NCBI GenBank assembly: GCA_028709615.1
Contig: JAQVWQ010000002.1
Coordinates: 1 to 32,000 of the forward strand
Reading direction: 5' to 3'
DNA: 32,000 bases
Source: Clostridia bacterium
Lineage (GTDB): Bacteria; Bacillota; Dehalobacteriia; UBA4068
Shown: positions 1 through 8,231 of the stretch, piece after piece
Numbering within the stretch: position 1 is the stretch's first letter
Layout: each line of letters begins with the position of its first letter
Translations under genes and position numbers: made by a program
The notes under the pieces: generated by a model
What the model was told of the DNA's origin: nothing
The model's database searches: none
What the model saw: only the letters and a program-made list of their open reading frames with translations

Positions 1-344
1 GTTTCTTCGATTTTTTCTGCTAATTCCGGTAAAGAAAACTGATTACGGCGCAGGCCCTGACAAATTTCTTTATGCTGCTTTTCCGTTGCCAAAAGCAGCA
101 GCGGCTTACCTTCGGCACCGCCAATCAAAACATCTCTATGCAAAACAGCTTCAGCGCCTTTAGAAAGAGCCAGTTGTTTCACGATATTAGCGGCAGGTAA
201 GGACAGGCCGGAAATCTCTAATGGATAAATAATAGCTTTTTTCACCATCAGTTCAATGCCCTGCGGACTGGCCCCGACTTCCATAAGCTTAGCTCTGACT
301 TCGCGCTCTCTCCTTAATGGGCAATAATCTACCGTTAATACCAT
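1..344 (-). CDS. folP: Dihydropteroate synthase, N-terminal part (runs off the left edge)
   Basis: The minus-strand frame opens with ATG at 344 behind a GAAGGAGG ribosome-binding site (352-360) and stays open for 114 codons to the window edge. The visible part includes ISGLSLPAANIVKQLALSKG and, further on, a GGAEGKPLLLLAT segment. From family knowledge this matches the N-terminal extension that clostridial-type dihydropteroate synthases carry before the TIM barrel. The enzyme joins para-aminobenzoate to 6-hydroxymethyl-dihydropterin diphosphate in folate synthesis. The catalytic barrel lies outside the window, so the call rests on this extension alone. It starts 15 nt after the stop of the stalk-domain gene, with its ribosome-binding site abutting that stop, so the two may be cotranscribed. 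Confidence 0.75.
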   Translation of the reverse strand, partial: MVLTVDYCPLRREREVRAKLMEVGASPQGIELMVKKAIIYPLEISGLSLPAANIVKQLALSKGAEAVLHRDVLIGGAEGKPLLLLATEKQHKEICQGLRRNQFSLPELAEKIEE

Positions 345-359
345 TTTTACATCCTCCTT

Positions 360-2417
360 CTAAAAATTTGGCCATTGGCTTTTTGGTATAGCTACCAATA
401 AAGCAGGTGCATCCGATCCGTCAGGAGTAATATAACTGATAGTATGCTTCTGGCCGGCCTTAAGATAGCCAACGACTCCGGCAGTTCTGTGAAAGCTGTC
501 GGCTTTGTTATATGTAGAATAAACATTACAAGCTTCGCCGTCGAATAGCAAAACTCCTTTAAATATTATGCCACGCGGATTTAATAATAACCCCATATCC
601 ACAGGGGCGGTTACGGTAATCGTCTGCCAAACTCCGTAATTTCCGTTATTGACAACCCTTTCTCCGGTTGGTGCGTCCAAACCCGTAACAAAATAGTTTT
701 CATAGGCATCTGCTCTGCCCAAAATGATCTTTTCCGCCTCTTTGCCGCTAAAATTCACAGAAATATCGAATTTTGCCTCATCAAAGGTACCGCGGGCATG
801 TACGCTTTCTTTATTTAACTGGGTTAAATACTTATAATCATCAACACTTGCCGTCGGCGACATTGCACAGACCAAAATTTGCAATTGCCCTTCTGTATAA
901 AAATCATAAAAACCCGTTACCGTATCCCCGCTTTTAATAGCAATATCATTAGTGTTTACCAATACGCTTTGATAAGGCTGCAAAATAATTTCTCGGCCTT
1001 CAGCGCCTGATGTTAAATAGTATTCGGCAGCCTTTTGTCCTACCTGTAAAATATCCCAAGAAGGCCCGGCGCTACCGGTATGCCCTAAACGAACGGTAAT
1101 TGTTTCGGCATTGGGATTATTAAGAATAATATTGACTTGAACACGCTCGCTCATACCATTACTATGGTGATAATGCAAAACCGCATCCCCGCAAACGGTA
1201 TCACTGTACAAAATCCCATACTGCATTATTTTTTCGGGATTATTACTGGAAAGCAATTTGACAGGCAATTTTGCAAAAGAATTAATTTGAGCTGTTGCCA
1301 ACTGATTAAAATTAATGTTTTTTAAATTCAAATAGGTTTCCCCAAGCAATAAATCAGAAAAGCGGAATTGCGCCTCCGAATTGCTAACACCGCTTCTTAC
1401 TGTGACAGGCAAAGCAACAGGTTCGCTCCATTGGCCGACACCATCCTTAACCTTAAGTGTAACGGTATATTTGTCATCGGAAAAAAACGCACGCGGCTTG
1501 CCGTTAACGCTCCTTAATACACCGTTTTCCATCCAAGAATAACTCCACGCTTCTTCAACAATATCTTCCCAGACCTCGTTTTCGATGCGATAGCTAAAAT
1601 CCACCTTATTACCGATAGAGGGGTTTGTGTGATACGGTTCGGATAAAACCAGATTTTTTACCTGCGGAGGGTTATTGGCAATAGTGGTTAAAGTGCTCTC
1701 AGTCCAATCGCTCCAGACACCGGCTGAGTTCTGTACAGCCATTTTTACCTTATATGTACCGACGGGCAAGCTATCTATTGTCGCCTGTAAATTGGTTGTC
1801 GGCAGCACGCCGCCTTCCGTAATCACCTTCCACTTGCGGGCAACCAGCTCAAGGCCGCCGGGATCATGGCTTTCATCATAATAATCAAGCTTTTGACCGC
1901 GTGTTATCGTATTAAAATAAATACCGGCCACCGGCTTTTGAAGATTTGTTTCGCCTGGTTGTTGATCCGGCGGTATTATGGTAATTTTCTTCTCAGCCGC
2001 GCTGTAATTAACAGTACAGTTTAGCATTTCGGCTATCAGGCGCAAAGGGACATAAGTATAGTCGCCAACCAGCTTCGGGGCAATCGGCATCGCATACTCC
2101 TGATCTTGAGCAACCACCTTGCCGTTTGATAAATATATCATTATACGGTTGCCGTTTGCCGCTACTTCCACCTGCTTGTTAATACCGTCATAATTCACAA
2201 CTCCGCCCAAAATATCCTCGCAAACAACGCGCAAAGGCAGCATTGTAACTCCCTTTTCAATAAAAGGAACCGTCGGTAAAGTTATTGCCGTTCCGGCATT
2301 AATTGCCTTATTACTATTTAAGTATAAAACAACATCGCGATCCGCTGCTAAAGCCGTAACAGTACAGCAGACAAAAAATAAAAGCGCCGACAGCGCACCC
2401 AAAAAATATTTTTTCAT
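360..2417 (-). CDS. Exported stalk-domain (copper amine oxidase N-like) protein, unknown function
   Basis: A 685-residue secreted protein. Residues 1-26 form a signal peptide (basic MKK, hydrophobic core, ALA-A type cleavage site). Residues 27-150 contain two copies of the stalk domain often called copper amine oxidase N-like, with the hallmarks MLPLRVVCEDILG and YVPLRLIAEMLN. Residues about 155-345 look like two beta-sandwich (PKD or fibronectin-like) units, with similar tails GVWSDWTES and GVGQWSEPV. Residues 345-685 are a beta-rich region I do not recognise. The stalk domain in other Bacillota is found on wall-associated exported proteins, so a cell-surface role is inferred. The ATG at 2417 is chosen over the GTG at 2429 because the GTG overlaps the GGAG ribosome-binding site (2429-2432). 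A ferredoxin terminator lies upstream, so the gene probably has its own promoter. Confidence 0.75.
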   Translation of the reverse strand: MKKYFLGALSALLFFVCCTVTALAADRDVVLYLNSNKAINAGTAITLPTVPFIEKGVTMLPLRVVCEDILGGVVNYDGINKQVEVAANGNRIMIYLSNGKVVAQDQEYAMPIAPKLVGDYTYVPLRLIAEMLNCTVNYSAAEKKITIIPPDQQPGETNLQKPVAGIYFNTITRGQKLDYYDESHDPGGLELVARKWKVITEGGVLPTTNLQATIDSLPVGTYKVKMAVQNSAGVWSDWTESTLTTIANNPPQVKNLVLSEPYHTNPSIGNKVDFSYRIENEVWEDIVEEAWSYSWMENGVLRSVNGKPRAFFSDDKYTVTLKVKDGVGQWSEPVALPVTVRSGVSNSEAQFRFSDLLLGETYLNLKNINFNQLATAQINSFAKLPVKLLSSNNPEKIMQYGILYSDTVCGDAVLHYHHSNGMSERVQVNIILNNPNAETITVRLGHTGSAGPSWDILQVGQKAAEYYLTSGAEGREIILQPYQSVLVNTNDIAIKSGDTVTGFYDFYTEGQLQILVCAMSPTASVDDYKYLTQLNKESVHARGTFDEAKFDISVNFSGKEAEKIILGRADAYENYFVTGLDAPTGERVVNNGNYGVWQTITVTAPVDMGLLLNPRGIIFKGVLLFDGEACNVYSTYNKADSFHRTAGVVGYLKAGQKHTISYITPDGSDAPALLVAIPKSQWPNF

Positions 2418-2434
2418 AATAAAAAACACTCCTT

Positions 2435-2480
2435 TATAAGATGTTTATACAAAGAAGACTGAATGACAATATAAGATGTT
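2435..2480 (-). repeat. 11-bp direct repeat in the upstream region of the stalk-domain gene
   Basis: TATAAGATGTT (plus-strand reading) occurs at 2435-2445 and again at 2470-2480, 35 bp apart. On the coding strand this is AACATCTTATA twice, once near the likely promoter and once directly before the ribosome-binding site. Two such copies could be operator half-sites or duplicated promoter elements; no function can be read from sequence alone. Confidence 0.4.
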
Positions 2481-2502
2481 CCGAACAATATTAATATTAT
2501 AG

Positions 2503-2539
2503 AAAAAAGCCCGTCTTGCCAAAGCAAAACGGGCTTTTT
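2503..2539. terminator. Rho-independent terminator after the ferredoxin gene
   Basis: AAAAAGCCCGT and ACGGGCTTTTT arms enclose a further short stem and a CAAA loop, with one mismatch. Runs of A and T flank both sides, so it can act in both directions. It lies 23 nt past the ferredoxin stop codon on the minus strand. Confidence 0.85.
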
Positions 2540-2561
2540 GCACAAAATAAATACTTAAAAA

Positions 2562-2729
2562 TTACTCCTCAACAATAGCTCCGGTAGGGCAAGCATCGGC
2601 GCAAGCGCCGCAGCCGGTGCATTCATCAGCATTGATGCTGTAGATGTCACCCTCAGAAATAGCGTTAACGGGACATTCGTCAATGCAGGCGCCGCAGGCG
2701 ATGCATTCATCGGTAATTTTATATGCCAT
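2562..2729 (-). CDS. 2[4Fe-4S] ferredoxin, clostridial type
   Basis: A complete 55-residue reading frame starting MAYKITDECIACGACIDECP. Two CxxCxxCxxxCP motifs are intact: cysteines 9, 12, 15, 19 and 37, 40, 43, 47. The length and the pseudo-twofold repeat are exactly those of the small soluble clostridial ferredoxins, which carry low-potential electrons between anaerobic oxidoreductases. An AAGGAGGTG ribosome-binding site lies 10 nt before the ATG. It sits 79 nt after frr and ends at a strong terminator. An AT-rich TATAAT-like hexamer at 2757-2762 is a possible -10, but no matching -35 is evident, so transcription may come from the rpsB operon, its own promoter, or both. The partner enzyme is not in the window. 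Confidence 0.93.
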   Translation of the reverse strand: MAYKITDECIACGACIDECPVNAISEGDIYSINADECTGCGACADACPTGAIVEE

Positions 2730-2808
2730 GTTCTCCGTACACCTCCTTCCGTAGTAATTATATGTGTAGCTGTTATTTTACGCATAACACAACCATATTG
2801 GGGTGTAC

Positions 2809-3366
2809 TTAAACCTCCATAATCTCCGCTTCCTTTTGTTTAAAAACCTCATCCAAACGAGAAATTTTTTTATCGGTAAGCTTTTGAATTTCATCAAGCC
2901 CCCGTTTGCCTTCATCTTCGGGAATTTCCTTCGCGGATTCCAGTTTTTTAATTTGATCATTAACATCACGACGAATGTTACGAATTGCCACCTTAGCTTC
3001 TTCTGTCTTCTTAGAGCAGGTTTTAACTAATTCTTTGCGGCGCTCCTCTGTCAGCTGCGGTATAGCTATACGAATTACAGTGCCGTCAGAATTGGGGTTA
3101 ATACCTAAATCAGATTTTAAAATTGCTTTTTCAATAGCGGAAATCAAGTTTTTATCCCAAGGCTGAATAACAATTAAACGAGGCTCGGGGCAGGAAATAT
3201 TTGAAGTTTGATTGATGGGAGTTGGTGTACCGTAATAATCAACCATAATCTTATCCAACAAAGCAGGGTTAGCCCTGCCTGCCCTCAAAGTGGAAAATTC
3301 TTTCCTTAGATTTTCAATGGTTTTATCCATGCGTTCTTCAGCGTCCGCTAAAATAGCTTTAAGCAT
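2809..3366 (-). CDS. frr: Ribosome recycling factor
   Basis: 185 residues, the normal length of the family. After termination this cytoplasmic factor works with EF-G to split the post-termination ribosome. The sequence starts [20 protein letters not shown] and includes the conserved [14 protein letters not shown] and later [10 protein letters not shown] segments of the three-helix bundle. I place the start at the ATG at 3366, behind GGGAGG, rather than at an upstream in-frame start at 3450 inside pyrH, because the family begins here. This start overlaps the last 8 nt of pyrH (3359-3366), so translation of the two is probably coupled. It belongs to the rpsB-tsf-pyrH-frr operon. Confidence 0.95.
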   Translation of the reverse strand: MLKAILADAEERMDKTIENLRKEFSTLRAGRANPALLDKIMVDYYGTPTPINQTSNISCPEPRLIVIQPWDKNLISAIEKAILKSDLGINPNSDGTVIRIAIPQLTEERRKELVKTCSKKTEEAKVAIRNIRRDVNDQIKKLESAKEIPEDEGKRGLDEIQKLTDKKISRLDEVFKQKEAEIMEV

Positions 3367-4084
3367 TAGTTTCGCCTCCCAAATAAGTACCGATATTCTC
3401 ACCGCAAACTGCGCGGCGGATATTGCCTTTTTCGTTGATATTAAATACAATCAAGGGTATCTCATTATCTTTACATAAGGACGCGGCTGTGGAATCCATC
3501 ACTTTTAAGTTCATATTCAAAACATCCATATAATTTAAACGGTCAAATTTTTTGGCATTGGGGTTTTTGTTCGGATCGCTGTCATAAACGCCGTCAACCT
3601 TTTTTGCCATTAAAATAACCTCAGCCTTCATTTCGGCGGCTCTCAGGGCGGCTGTGGTATCAGTCGAAAAATAGGGATTGCCGGTACCGCAGGCAAAAAT
3701 AACAATAATGCCCTTTTCAAGATGGCGTATGGCGCGCAGGCGAATATAAGGTTCGGCTATCTCGCGCATTTCTATGGCTGTTTGAACGCGGGTTTCTACT
3801 CCGTGCTGCTCAATGGCATCGCGCAGAGCCAAGGCATTTAAGGCTGTTGCCAGCATACCCATATAGTCGGCTGTAGCCCTATCCATACCCCTGGCACAGC
3901 TTCCGGCTCCGCGCCATACATTGCCGCCGCCGACAACAACAGCGATTTGTACGCCCATCTGCTGAACTTCAACAATCTGTTCGGCAATAGTAGCAATCGT
4001 TTCGTTATCAAAACCAAAATCTTTATCTCCGGCCAGCGACTCACCGCTGATTTTTAAAACAAGCCGTTTGTATTTAGGTTCCAT
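3359..4084 (-). CDS. pyrH: UMP kinase
   Basis: 241 residues; bacterial UMP kinase of the amino-acid-kinase fold, phosphorylating UMP to UDP with ATP. Visible motifs are KISGESL near residue 11, GGGNVWRG (52-59), [12 protein letters not shown] (66-77), [12 protein letters not shown] (132-143) and [10 protein letters not shown] (162-171), which together are specific to PyrH. The ATG at 4084 is the only upstream choice because an in-frame TAA lies two codons before it. The nearest GGAG is about 15 nt away, an unusually long spacing that might lower translation. It is separated from tsf by 91 nt and overlaps frr by 8 nt. Confidence 0.96.
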   Translation of the reverse strand: MEPKYKRLVLKISGESLAGDKDFGFDNETIATIAEQIVEVQQMGVQIAVVVGGGNVWRGAGSCARGMDRATADYMGMLATALNALALRDAIEQHGVETRVQTAIEMREIAEPYIRLRAIRHLEKGIIVIFACGTGNPYFSTDTTAALRAAEMKAEVILMAKKVDGVYDSDPNKNPNAKKFDRLNYMDVLNMNLKVMDSTAASLCKDNEIPLIVFNINEKGNIRRAVCGENIGTYLGGETNA

Positions 4085-4175
4085 ATATTAAGCGCGCCAC
4101 TCCTTCACCCAGAAAATATGCATTTTCCTATTCTCTGCTATCGATAGAAAGTCCTGCCGCAAGAAAACGATTTTA

Positions 4176-4829
4176 TCAGTCTTTTTTTGTTAAAGCCGCT
4201 ACCTCTTCTGCTAAATTACATTCTTTCTTTTCCATCCCCTCACCGACCACAAAGCGGGAGAAACGGCGAATAGAAATATTTTCACCGATTTTAGCAATTT
4301 TTTCATTCAACAAATCAGCGATGGTTTTATCTCCGTCTTTAACAAAAGGCTGCTCCATAAGGCAAATTTCTTTATAGTATTTATCAATACGGCCGACAAC
4401 CATTTTTTCAACAATGGCAGCGGGCTTGCCTTCGTTTAAAGCCTGCGCCTTTAAAACCGCAGCTTCTCTTTCAATATGCTCAGAGGGTACTTCCTCACGG
4501 CGAACATACTCGGGAGCGGCAGCGGCAATTTGCATTGCCACATCGTGGCAAAAATCTTTAAATTCGGGGTTTTTGGCCACAAAATCAGTTTCGCAGTTAA
4601 CCTCAACCAAAACGCCAATTTTACCGCCGGCATGGATATAAGCCTCAACAAGACCCTCAGAGGCAATTCTGCCCGCTTTTTTAGCAGCAGAAGCCAGGCC
4701 TTTTTCTCTTAAAAAGTCAATGGCTTTTTCAATATCGCCATTAGTTTCAGTCAGGGCTTTTTTACAGTCCATCATACCGGCGCCGGTTCTCTCTCTTAAT
4801 TCCTTAACATCACTTGCTGTAATAGCCAT
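4176..4829 (-). CDS. tsf: Translation elongation factor Ts
   Basis: 217 residues, the short form common in Bacillota. EF-Ts recycles EF-Tu by exchanging GDP for GTP. The N-terminal UBA-like module reads [17 protein letters not shown] (residues 10-26), and the core contains [13 protein letters not shown] (78-90), including the TDFV motif that contacts the EF-Tu nucleotide-binding domain. An AGGAGG ribosome-binding site precedes the ATG. It lies 28 nt after rpsB in the usual order, and the two are normally cotranscribed. Confidence 0.96.
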   Translation of the reverse strand: MAITASDVKELRERTGAGMMDCKKALTETNGDIEKAIDFLREKGLASAAKKAGRIASEGLVEAYIHAGGKIGVLVEVNCETDFVAKNPEFKDFCHDVAMQIAAAAPEYVRREEVPSEHIEREAAVLKAQALNEGKPAAIVEKMVVGRIDKYYKEICLMEQPFVKDGDKTIADLLNEKIAKIGENISIRRFSRFVVGEGMEKKECNLAEEVAALTKKD

Positions 4830-4857
4830 ATTTTATCCTCCTTTATTTCGCTTAAAA

Positions 4858-5619
4858 TTAAGCCTCAATCGCTGTTTCAGTCCGAACAGTCTGCGCTGCC
4901 TCGGTCTCGGCGTTTAAAGCGTTTTCAACCGCATCCTGACCTTGACGGGCCTCAATAACGGCATCAGCCATTTTAGATGACAAAAGTTTAACGGCACGAA
5001 TGGCATCATCATTGCCGGGGATAACATAATCAATTTCATCGGGATCACAGTTAGTATCAACAATAGCCACAATCGGAATGTTTAAACGGCGTGCTTCGGC
5101 AATAGCGATTCTTTCTTTGCGGGGATCGACAACAAAAAGTGCGCCGGGAGTTTTTTTCATATCTTTGATTCCGCCCAAAAAGCGCTCGAGCTTAACCATT
5201 TCGCCCTTTAACTGAGAAACCTCTTTTTTGGGCAAGACATTAAAGGTACCGTCTTCTTCCATTTTTTCTAAACGACGAAGATAATTGATTCTCTTTTGAA
5301 TTGTATTAAAATTAGTCAGCATACCGCCGAGCCAGCGTTCGTTAACATAAAACATACCGCAGCGTTCGGCCTCTTCTTTAATGGAATCCTGAGCCTGTTT
5401 TTTAGTGCCGACGAACAAGACGGTTTTACCGTCCTCAACAACTGAACGCAAGAAATTATAGGCCTCATCTACTTTGTGAACGGTTTTCTGCAGGTCAATA
5501 ATGTAGATGCCGTTTCTTTCGGTAAAGATATACTTTGCCATTTTGGGGTTCCAGCGACGAGTCTGGTGTCCGAAGTGAACACCTGCTTCTAAAAGTTGTT
5601 TCATAGAAATTACTGCCAT
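4858..5619 (-). CDS. rpsB: 30S ribosomal protein S2
   Basis: 253 residues. S2 binds late to the 30S subunit and contacts S1 or the mRNA exit region. The sequence opens [20 protein letters not shown] and continues with the conserved [16 protein letters not shown] (69-77) and WLGGMLTNF (96-104) segments. The C-terminal tail beyond about residue 225 is rich in Ala and Glu, as is common. GAAGGAGG precedes the ATG with good spacing. First gene of the rpsB-tsf-pyrH-frr operon; a consensus-like promoter and a structured leader of about 150 nt lie upstream. Confidence 0.97.
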   Translation of the reverse strand: MAVISMKQLLEAGVHFGHQTRRWNPKMAKYIFTERNGIYIIDLQKTVHKVDEAYNFLRSVVEDGKTVLFVGTKKQAQDSIKEEAERCGMFYVNERWLGGMLTNFNTIQKRINYLRRLEKMEEDGTFNVLPKKEVSQLKGEMVKLERFLGGIKDMKKTPGALFVVDPRKERIAIAEARRLNIPIVAIVDTNCDPDEIDYVIPGNDDAIRAVKLLSSKMADAVIEARQGQDAVENALNAETEAAQTVRTETAIEA

Positions 5620-5771
5620 TTTGTACTTCCTCCTTCAATTTTTCGTTTTTTCCTCCGGTATGATTGAGGGTTTCACCGCCTGCATAAAGCAGGCACTGGG
5701 CTCGACCTGTCGATACCGTGTGTATTTTAAGCCGGGGCAAAATCCGGTGATAATGCCCCACCGTAAAACCA
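5620..5771 (-). promoter_or_regulatory. Structured 5' leader of the rpsB operon (candidate autoregulatory RNA)
   Basis: Between the predicted transcription start near 5771 and the rpsB ATG lie several possible hairpins. A 6-bp stem GGGGCA/TGCCCC pairs 5734-5739 with 5754-5759. CGGTAT/ATACCG (5656-5661 with 5713-5718) would enclose two inner hairpins: GCCTGC/GCAGGC (5678-5683 with 5689-5694) and TCGAC/GTCGA (5702-5706 with 5709-5713). A long structured leader before a ribosomal-protein operon is a common sign of feedback control by the encoded protein, here S2. That role is inference; I do not match it to a named RNA family. Confidence 0.5.
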
Positions 5772-5777
5772 ACAATC

Positions 5778-5806
5778 AGTATATCATAATATTTTTACTC
5801 TGACAA
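5778..5806 (-). promoter_or_regulatory. Sigma-A type promoter of the rpsB operon
   Basis: On the minus strand TTGTCA (5801-5806), a 17-nt spacer and TATACT (5778-5783) match the housekeeping promoter at 5 of 6 positions in each hexamer. The predicted start is near 5771. Confidence 0.8.
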
Positions 5807-5842
5807 GTACTAATTATATAAAATTAACCTGTTTAATAACAA

Positions 5843-5877
5843 ACCCCTTTTGCTTAAGCACATAAAACAAAAGGGGT
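5843..5877 (-). terminator. Possible terminator hairpin between the TVP38-like gene and rpsB
   Basis: A 10-bp stem ACCCCTTTTG/CAAAAGGGGT with a 15-nt loop. On the minus strand it is followed by TTTGTTATT, a weak T-run. It would stop transcripts from the TVP38-like gene before the rpsB promoter. The long loop and imperfect T-run keep this moderate. Confidence 0.5.
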
Positions 5878-5894
5878 AAAAGCTTTTCGATCGG

Positions 5895-5970
5895 TGGGGC
5901 ACGATAATACGCCCTTTTATCAGGAGGTGCGTTCCATAAAAAGGGCGTTTGCGCTTATTATCGCGCCCCA
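5895..5970. repeat. 76-nt imperfect palindrome of unknown nature
   Basis: TGGGGC (5895-5900) pairs with GCCCCA (5965-5970). After one mismatch, CGATAATA (5902-5909) pairs with TATTATCG (5956-5963). CGCCCTTTT (5910-5918) pairs with AAAAGGGCG (5939-5947), and AT/AT closes a 15-nt loop that contains AGGAGG. One 8-nt bulge (5948-5955) and a one-base bulge interrupt a stem of about 25 bp. It is longer and bulkier than the simple terminators in this window. It could be a small structured RNA, a dispersed palindromic repeat or a complex terminator of the TVP38-like gene, which ends only 18 nt away. Confidence 0.6.
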
Positions 5971-5987
5971 ACAACCTAAAGACCTCT

Positions 5988-6731
5988 TTACCGTTTGCTT
6001 TGTTCCCCGCCCTTGCTGTTATTTTTTACTATTTTATAATGCTTATCATAATAATTTTTAATGAATAAAACTACCGCGATCAGCAGCACCATTACAGAGG
6101 ATGTAATAATCATTTGTTTATAATCGCCCTTTTGCGCTCCCGAGCCCAAATATGACCAAAAGAAGGTCGCCGGAATGCGGGAAATACCGTAAATAATAAA
6201 AAATTTTAAAGGTTTTATCGGTGTTAAACCCGCGATATGCACCAATAAATCCTTAGGAGTAAAAGGAAAAAGGCAAATGATCAGCAGGCCGATAAAACCG
6301 CGGGTGGAATTTAAGCCGGCGGTCATTTTTTGCATTTTTTCCGGCTTGATATAACGGGAAACGAACTCAAAGCCCAAATAACGAGAAATATAAAAAACAA
6401 CTATCGTTCCGGCCATAATTCCCAACCACGAAAACAAAAAGCCCCGCCAAATATCCCAAATATAACCGCCGGCCACAGACAGGGCATCGGGCATAACTAT
6501 TACGGCTACCTGCAGCATTTGAAAAAAGATAAAGGCCGGAACGGCTATGGCTTCAAAAGAAAGGATATAATCCCGCAGTGCTTCGATATTGTCGGTGTTT
6601 TTCATAAGCCCGGGCAGGTAATAAGCGGCAATGCCAAGACTGATCAAAATTGTTATTATAAACAAAATAAATTTACGAATTACCTTATCGCCCGCCCAGC
6701 GGCGCAGCTTTTGTCCAAAGCCTTCGTTCAC
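5988..6731 (-). CDS. TVP38/TMEM64 (DedA-like, VTT domain) membrane protein
   Basis: 247 residues with about six hydrophobic segments (roughly 20-40, 60-82, 98-115, 146-157, 175-195 and 205-225). The VTT-type signature FPFTPKDLLVHIAGLT (155-170) places it in the TVP38/TMEM64 family, related to DedA proteins and eukaryotic VTT scramblases. Members are inner-membrane proteins linked to lipid or metabolite movement; a precise substrate cannot be assigned. Translation probably starts at GTG 6731, preceded by AGGGACAGG. It is flanked by the hslU terminator upstream and a possible terminator downstream, so it looks monocistronic. It occupies the place where codY follows hslU in Bacillus. Confidence 0.85.
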   Translation of the reverse strand: MNEGFGQKLRRWAGDKVIRKFILFIITILISLGIAAYYLPGLMKNTDNIEALRDYILSFEAIAVPAFIFFQMLQVAVIVMPDALSVAGGYIWDIWRGFLFSWLGIMAGTIVVFYISRYLGFEFVSRYIKPEKMQKMTAGLNSTRGFIGLLIICLFPFTPKDLLVHIAGLTPIKPLKFFIIYGISRIPATFFWSYLGSGAQKGDYKQMIITSSVMVLLIAVVLFIKNYYDKHYKIVKNNSKGGEQSKR

Positions 6732-6756
6732 AGCCTGTCCCTACTTTCTTAAAATA

Positions 6757-6796
6757 CAAAAGCCCGTAAGCGTTTGGCTCACAGGCTTTTTTAGCT
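6757..6796 (-). terminator. Terminator after hslU
   Basis: Arms AAAAGCC-CGT-AGC and GCT-AC-GGCTTTT form an interrupted stem around a short loop, with T-runs on both sides. It lies just past the hslU stop codon and closes the long dprA-to-hslU transcript. Confidence 0.75.
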
Positions 6797-6802
6797 TCTG
6801 GC

Positions 6803-8218
6803 TTATAAAATAAACCTGCTTAAATCGTAATCCTGCGTAATTTCCGCCAACTTACATTCAACAAGTTCGCGGTCGATAACCACTTTACCAAAGTCAGCCT
6901 CCGGCGCCTCAAACAAATAATCTTCCAAAACTTTTTCTAAAATCGTATGCAAACGCCGCGCCCCGATGTTTTCGGTATTGCGGTTCACCTTATCGGCAAA
7001 TTCGGCAATCGCAGAAATGCCGCTATCGGCAAATTCTAAATCCACACCGTCAACTTCCATTAGCTCGCAATACTGCTTAACCAAAGAATTTTTTGGCTCC
7101 AGCAAAATGCGCTTCAAGTCATTCTCGCCTAAACTGTCCAGCTCCACTCGAAGCGGAAAGCGTCCTTGCAGCTCGGGAATTAAATCGGAGGGTTTTGAAA
7201 GATGAAAGGCTCCCGCGGCAATAAATAAAATATGGTCGGTTTTAGCAAGGCCGTATTTAGTCATCACCGAACAGCCTTCAACAATCGGCAAAATGTCGCG
7301 CTGTACCCCTCCGCGAGATACATCAGGACCGTGGCCTCCGTCTTTACCCGTTATTTTATCAATTTCATCAATAAAGACAATGCCGGACTGCTCTGCGCGT
7401 TTAATGCCCAAGGAGTTGACCTCGTCAGTATCAATAAGCTTTTCTGCTTCCTCCTGTGTCAAAATTTTACGCGCCTCGGCTATGGACACCTTACGCTTTT
7501 TCTTTTTTTTGGGCATAATGCTGCCTAATATGCCCTGCATATTCATACCCATTTCGTCCATACCGTCACCCAAGCCAAAGATCGGGGCCTGACTTTCCTC
7601 AACTTCAATTTCTACTGTTTCGTTATCCAGCTCACCATTGGCTAAGCTTTGCCGCATTCTTACACGGCGTTGACGCAGTTCCCGTTCTTTTTCTTTTTCC
7701 TTTTCGTAATCGTTGGTAGCTTCGGTATCTTCGTTATCATCAATATTGCCGCCCCAAAAAGCAGAAAAAGGGTTGCCGGCTGAAGATTTTCTGTTTTTAG
7801 AAGGTAAAGGAGCCAATATATTTAAAAGACGCAAATCGGCCGCCGCCGCGCCTTTTTCTCTCATTTGCTCCATCTTTTCTCCTCGTACCATTCTGATAGA
7901 GGTTTCCACCAGGTCGCGAATGATCGATTCAACATCGCGCCCCACATAACCGACCTCGGTAAACTTAGTAGCCTCAACTTTAATAAAAGGCGCTTCCACC
8001 AGTTTTGCCAGGCGGCGGGCAATTTCTGTTTTACCCACACCCGTCGGGCCGATCATAATTACATTTTTAGGCTGAACATCCTCCTGCATAGCTTCATCAA
8101 GCTGTTGACGACGGTAACGGTTGCGCAGCACTACGGCAACACAGCGTTTGGCATCGGCTTGCCCGATAATATATTTATCCAGTTCGGCAACAATTTGTCT
8201 GGGTGTTAACTCTTTCAA
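6803..8218 (-). CDS. hslU: HslU ATPase subunit of the HslUV protease
   Basis: 471 residues. HslU is the AAA+ unfoldase that feeds substrates to HslV in the cytoplasm. Visible are [17 protein letters not shown] at the N terminus, Walker A GPTGVGKT (57-64), a long charged I-domain insertion (about 115-245), Walker B VFIDEID (281-287), the sensor-region segment [20 protein letters not shown] (336-355) and the C-terminal DLSRFIL that inserts into HslV. I choose TTG at 8218 as start: GGAGG lies 7 nt upstream and it begins 13 nt after the hslV stop. The upstream ATG at 8272 lies inside hslV and would add a hydrophobic stretch foreign to the family. Confidence 0.95.
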   Translation of the reverse strand: MKELTPRQIVAELDKYIIGQADAKRCVAVVLRNRYRRQQLDEAMQEDVQPKNVIMIGPTGVGKTEIARRLAKLVEAPFIKVEATKFTEVGYVGRDVESIIRDLVETSIRMVRGEKMEQMREKGAAAADLRLLNILAPLPSKNRKSSAGNPFSAFWGGNIDDNEDTEATNDYEKEKEKERELRQRRVRMRQSLANGELDNETVEIEVEESQAPIFGLGDGMDEMGMNMQGILGSIMPKKKKKRKVSIAEARKILTQEEAEKLIDTDEVNSLGIKRAEQSGIVFIDEIDKITGKDGGHGPDVSRGGVQRDILPIVEGCSVMTKYGLAKTDHILFIAAGAFHLSKPSDLIPELQGRFPLRVELDSLGENDLKRILLEPKNSLVKQYCELMEVDGVDLEFADSGISAIAEFADKVNRNTENIGARRLHTILEKVLEDYLFEAPEADFGKVVIDRELVECKLAEITQDYDLSRFIL

Positions 8219-8231
8219 GGTCGCGCCTCCT

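Noticed and set aside
2555-2785. A 76-codon minus-strand frame over the ferredoxin gene
   Set aside because: It is another frame of the same DNA; the 55-residue frame with eight motif cysteines is clearly the real gene.
4085-4175. A separate promoter or terminator between tsf and pyrH
   Set aside because: Only short palindromes such as CTATCGATAG are visible; there is no T-run and no paired -35/-10 hexamers.
5923-6056. AGGAGG in the palindrome loop followed by an open plus-strand frame
   Set aside because: The only nearby start (GTG at 5927) overlaps the AGGAGG itself, and most of the frame is antisense to the TVP38-like gene.
6330-6752. A 140-codon plus-strand frame opposite the TVP38-like gene
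   Set aside because: The minus-strand frame shows real membrane segments and the VTT motif; the opposite frame has no family resemblance.
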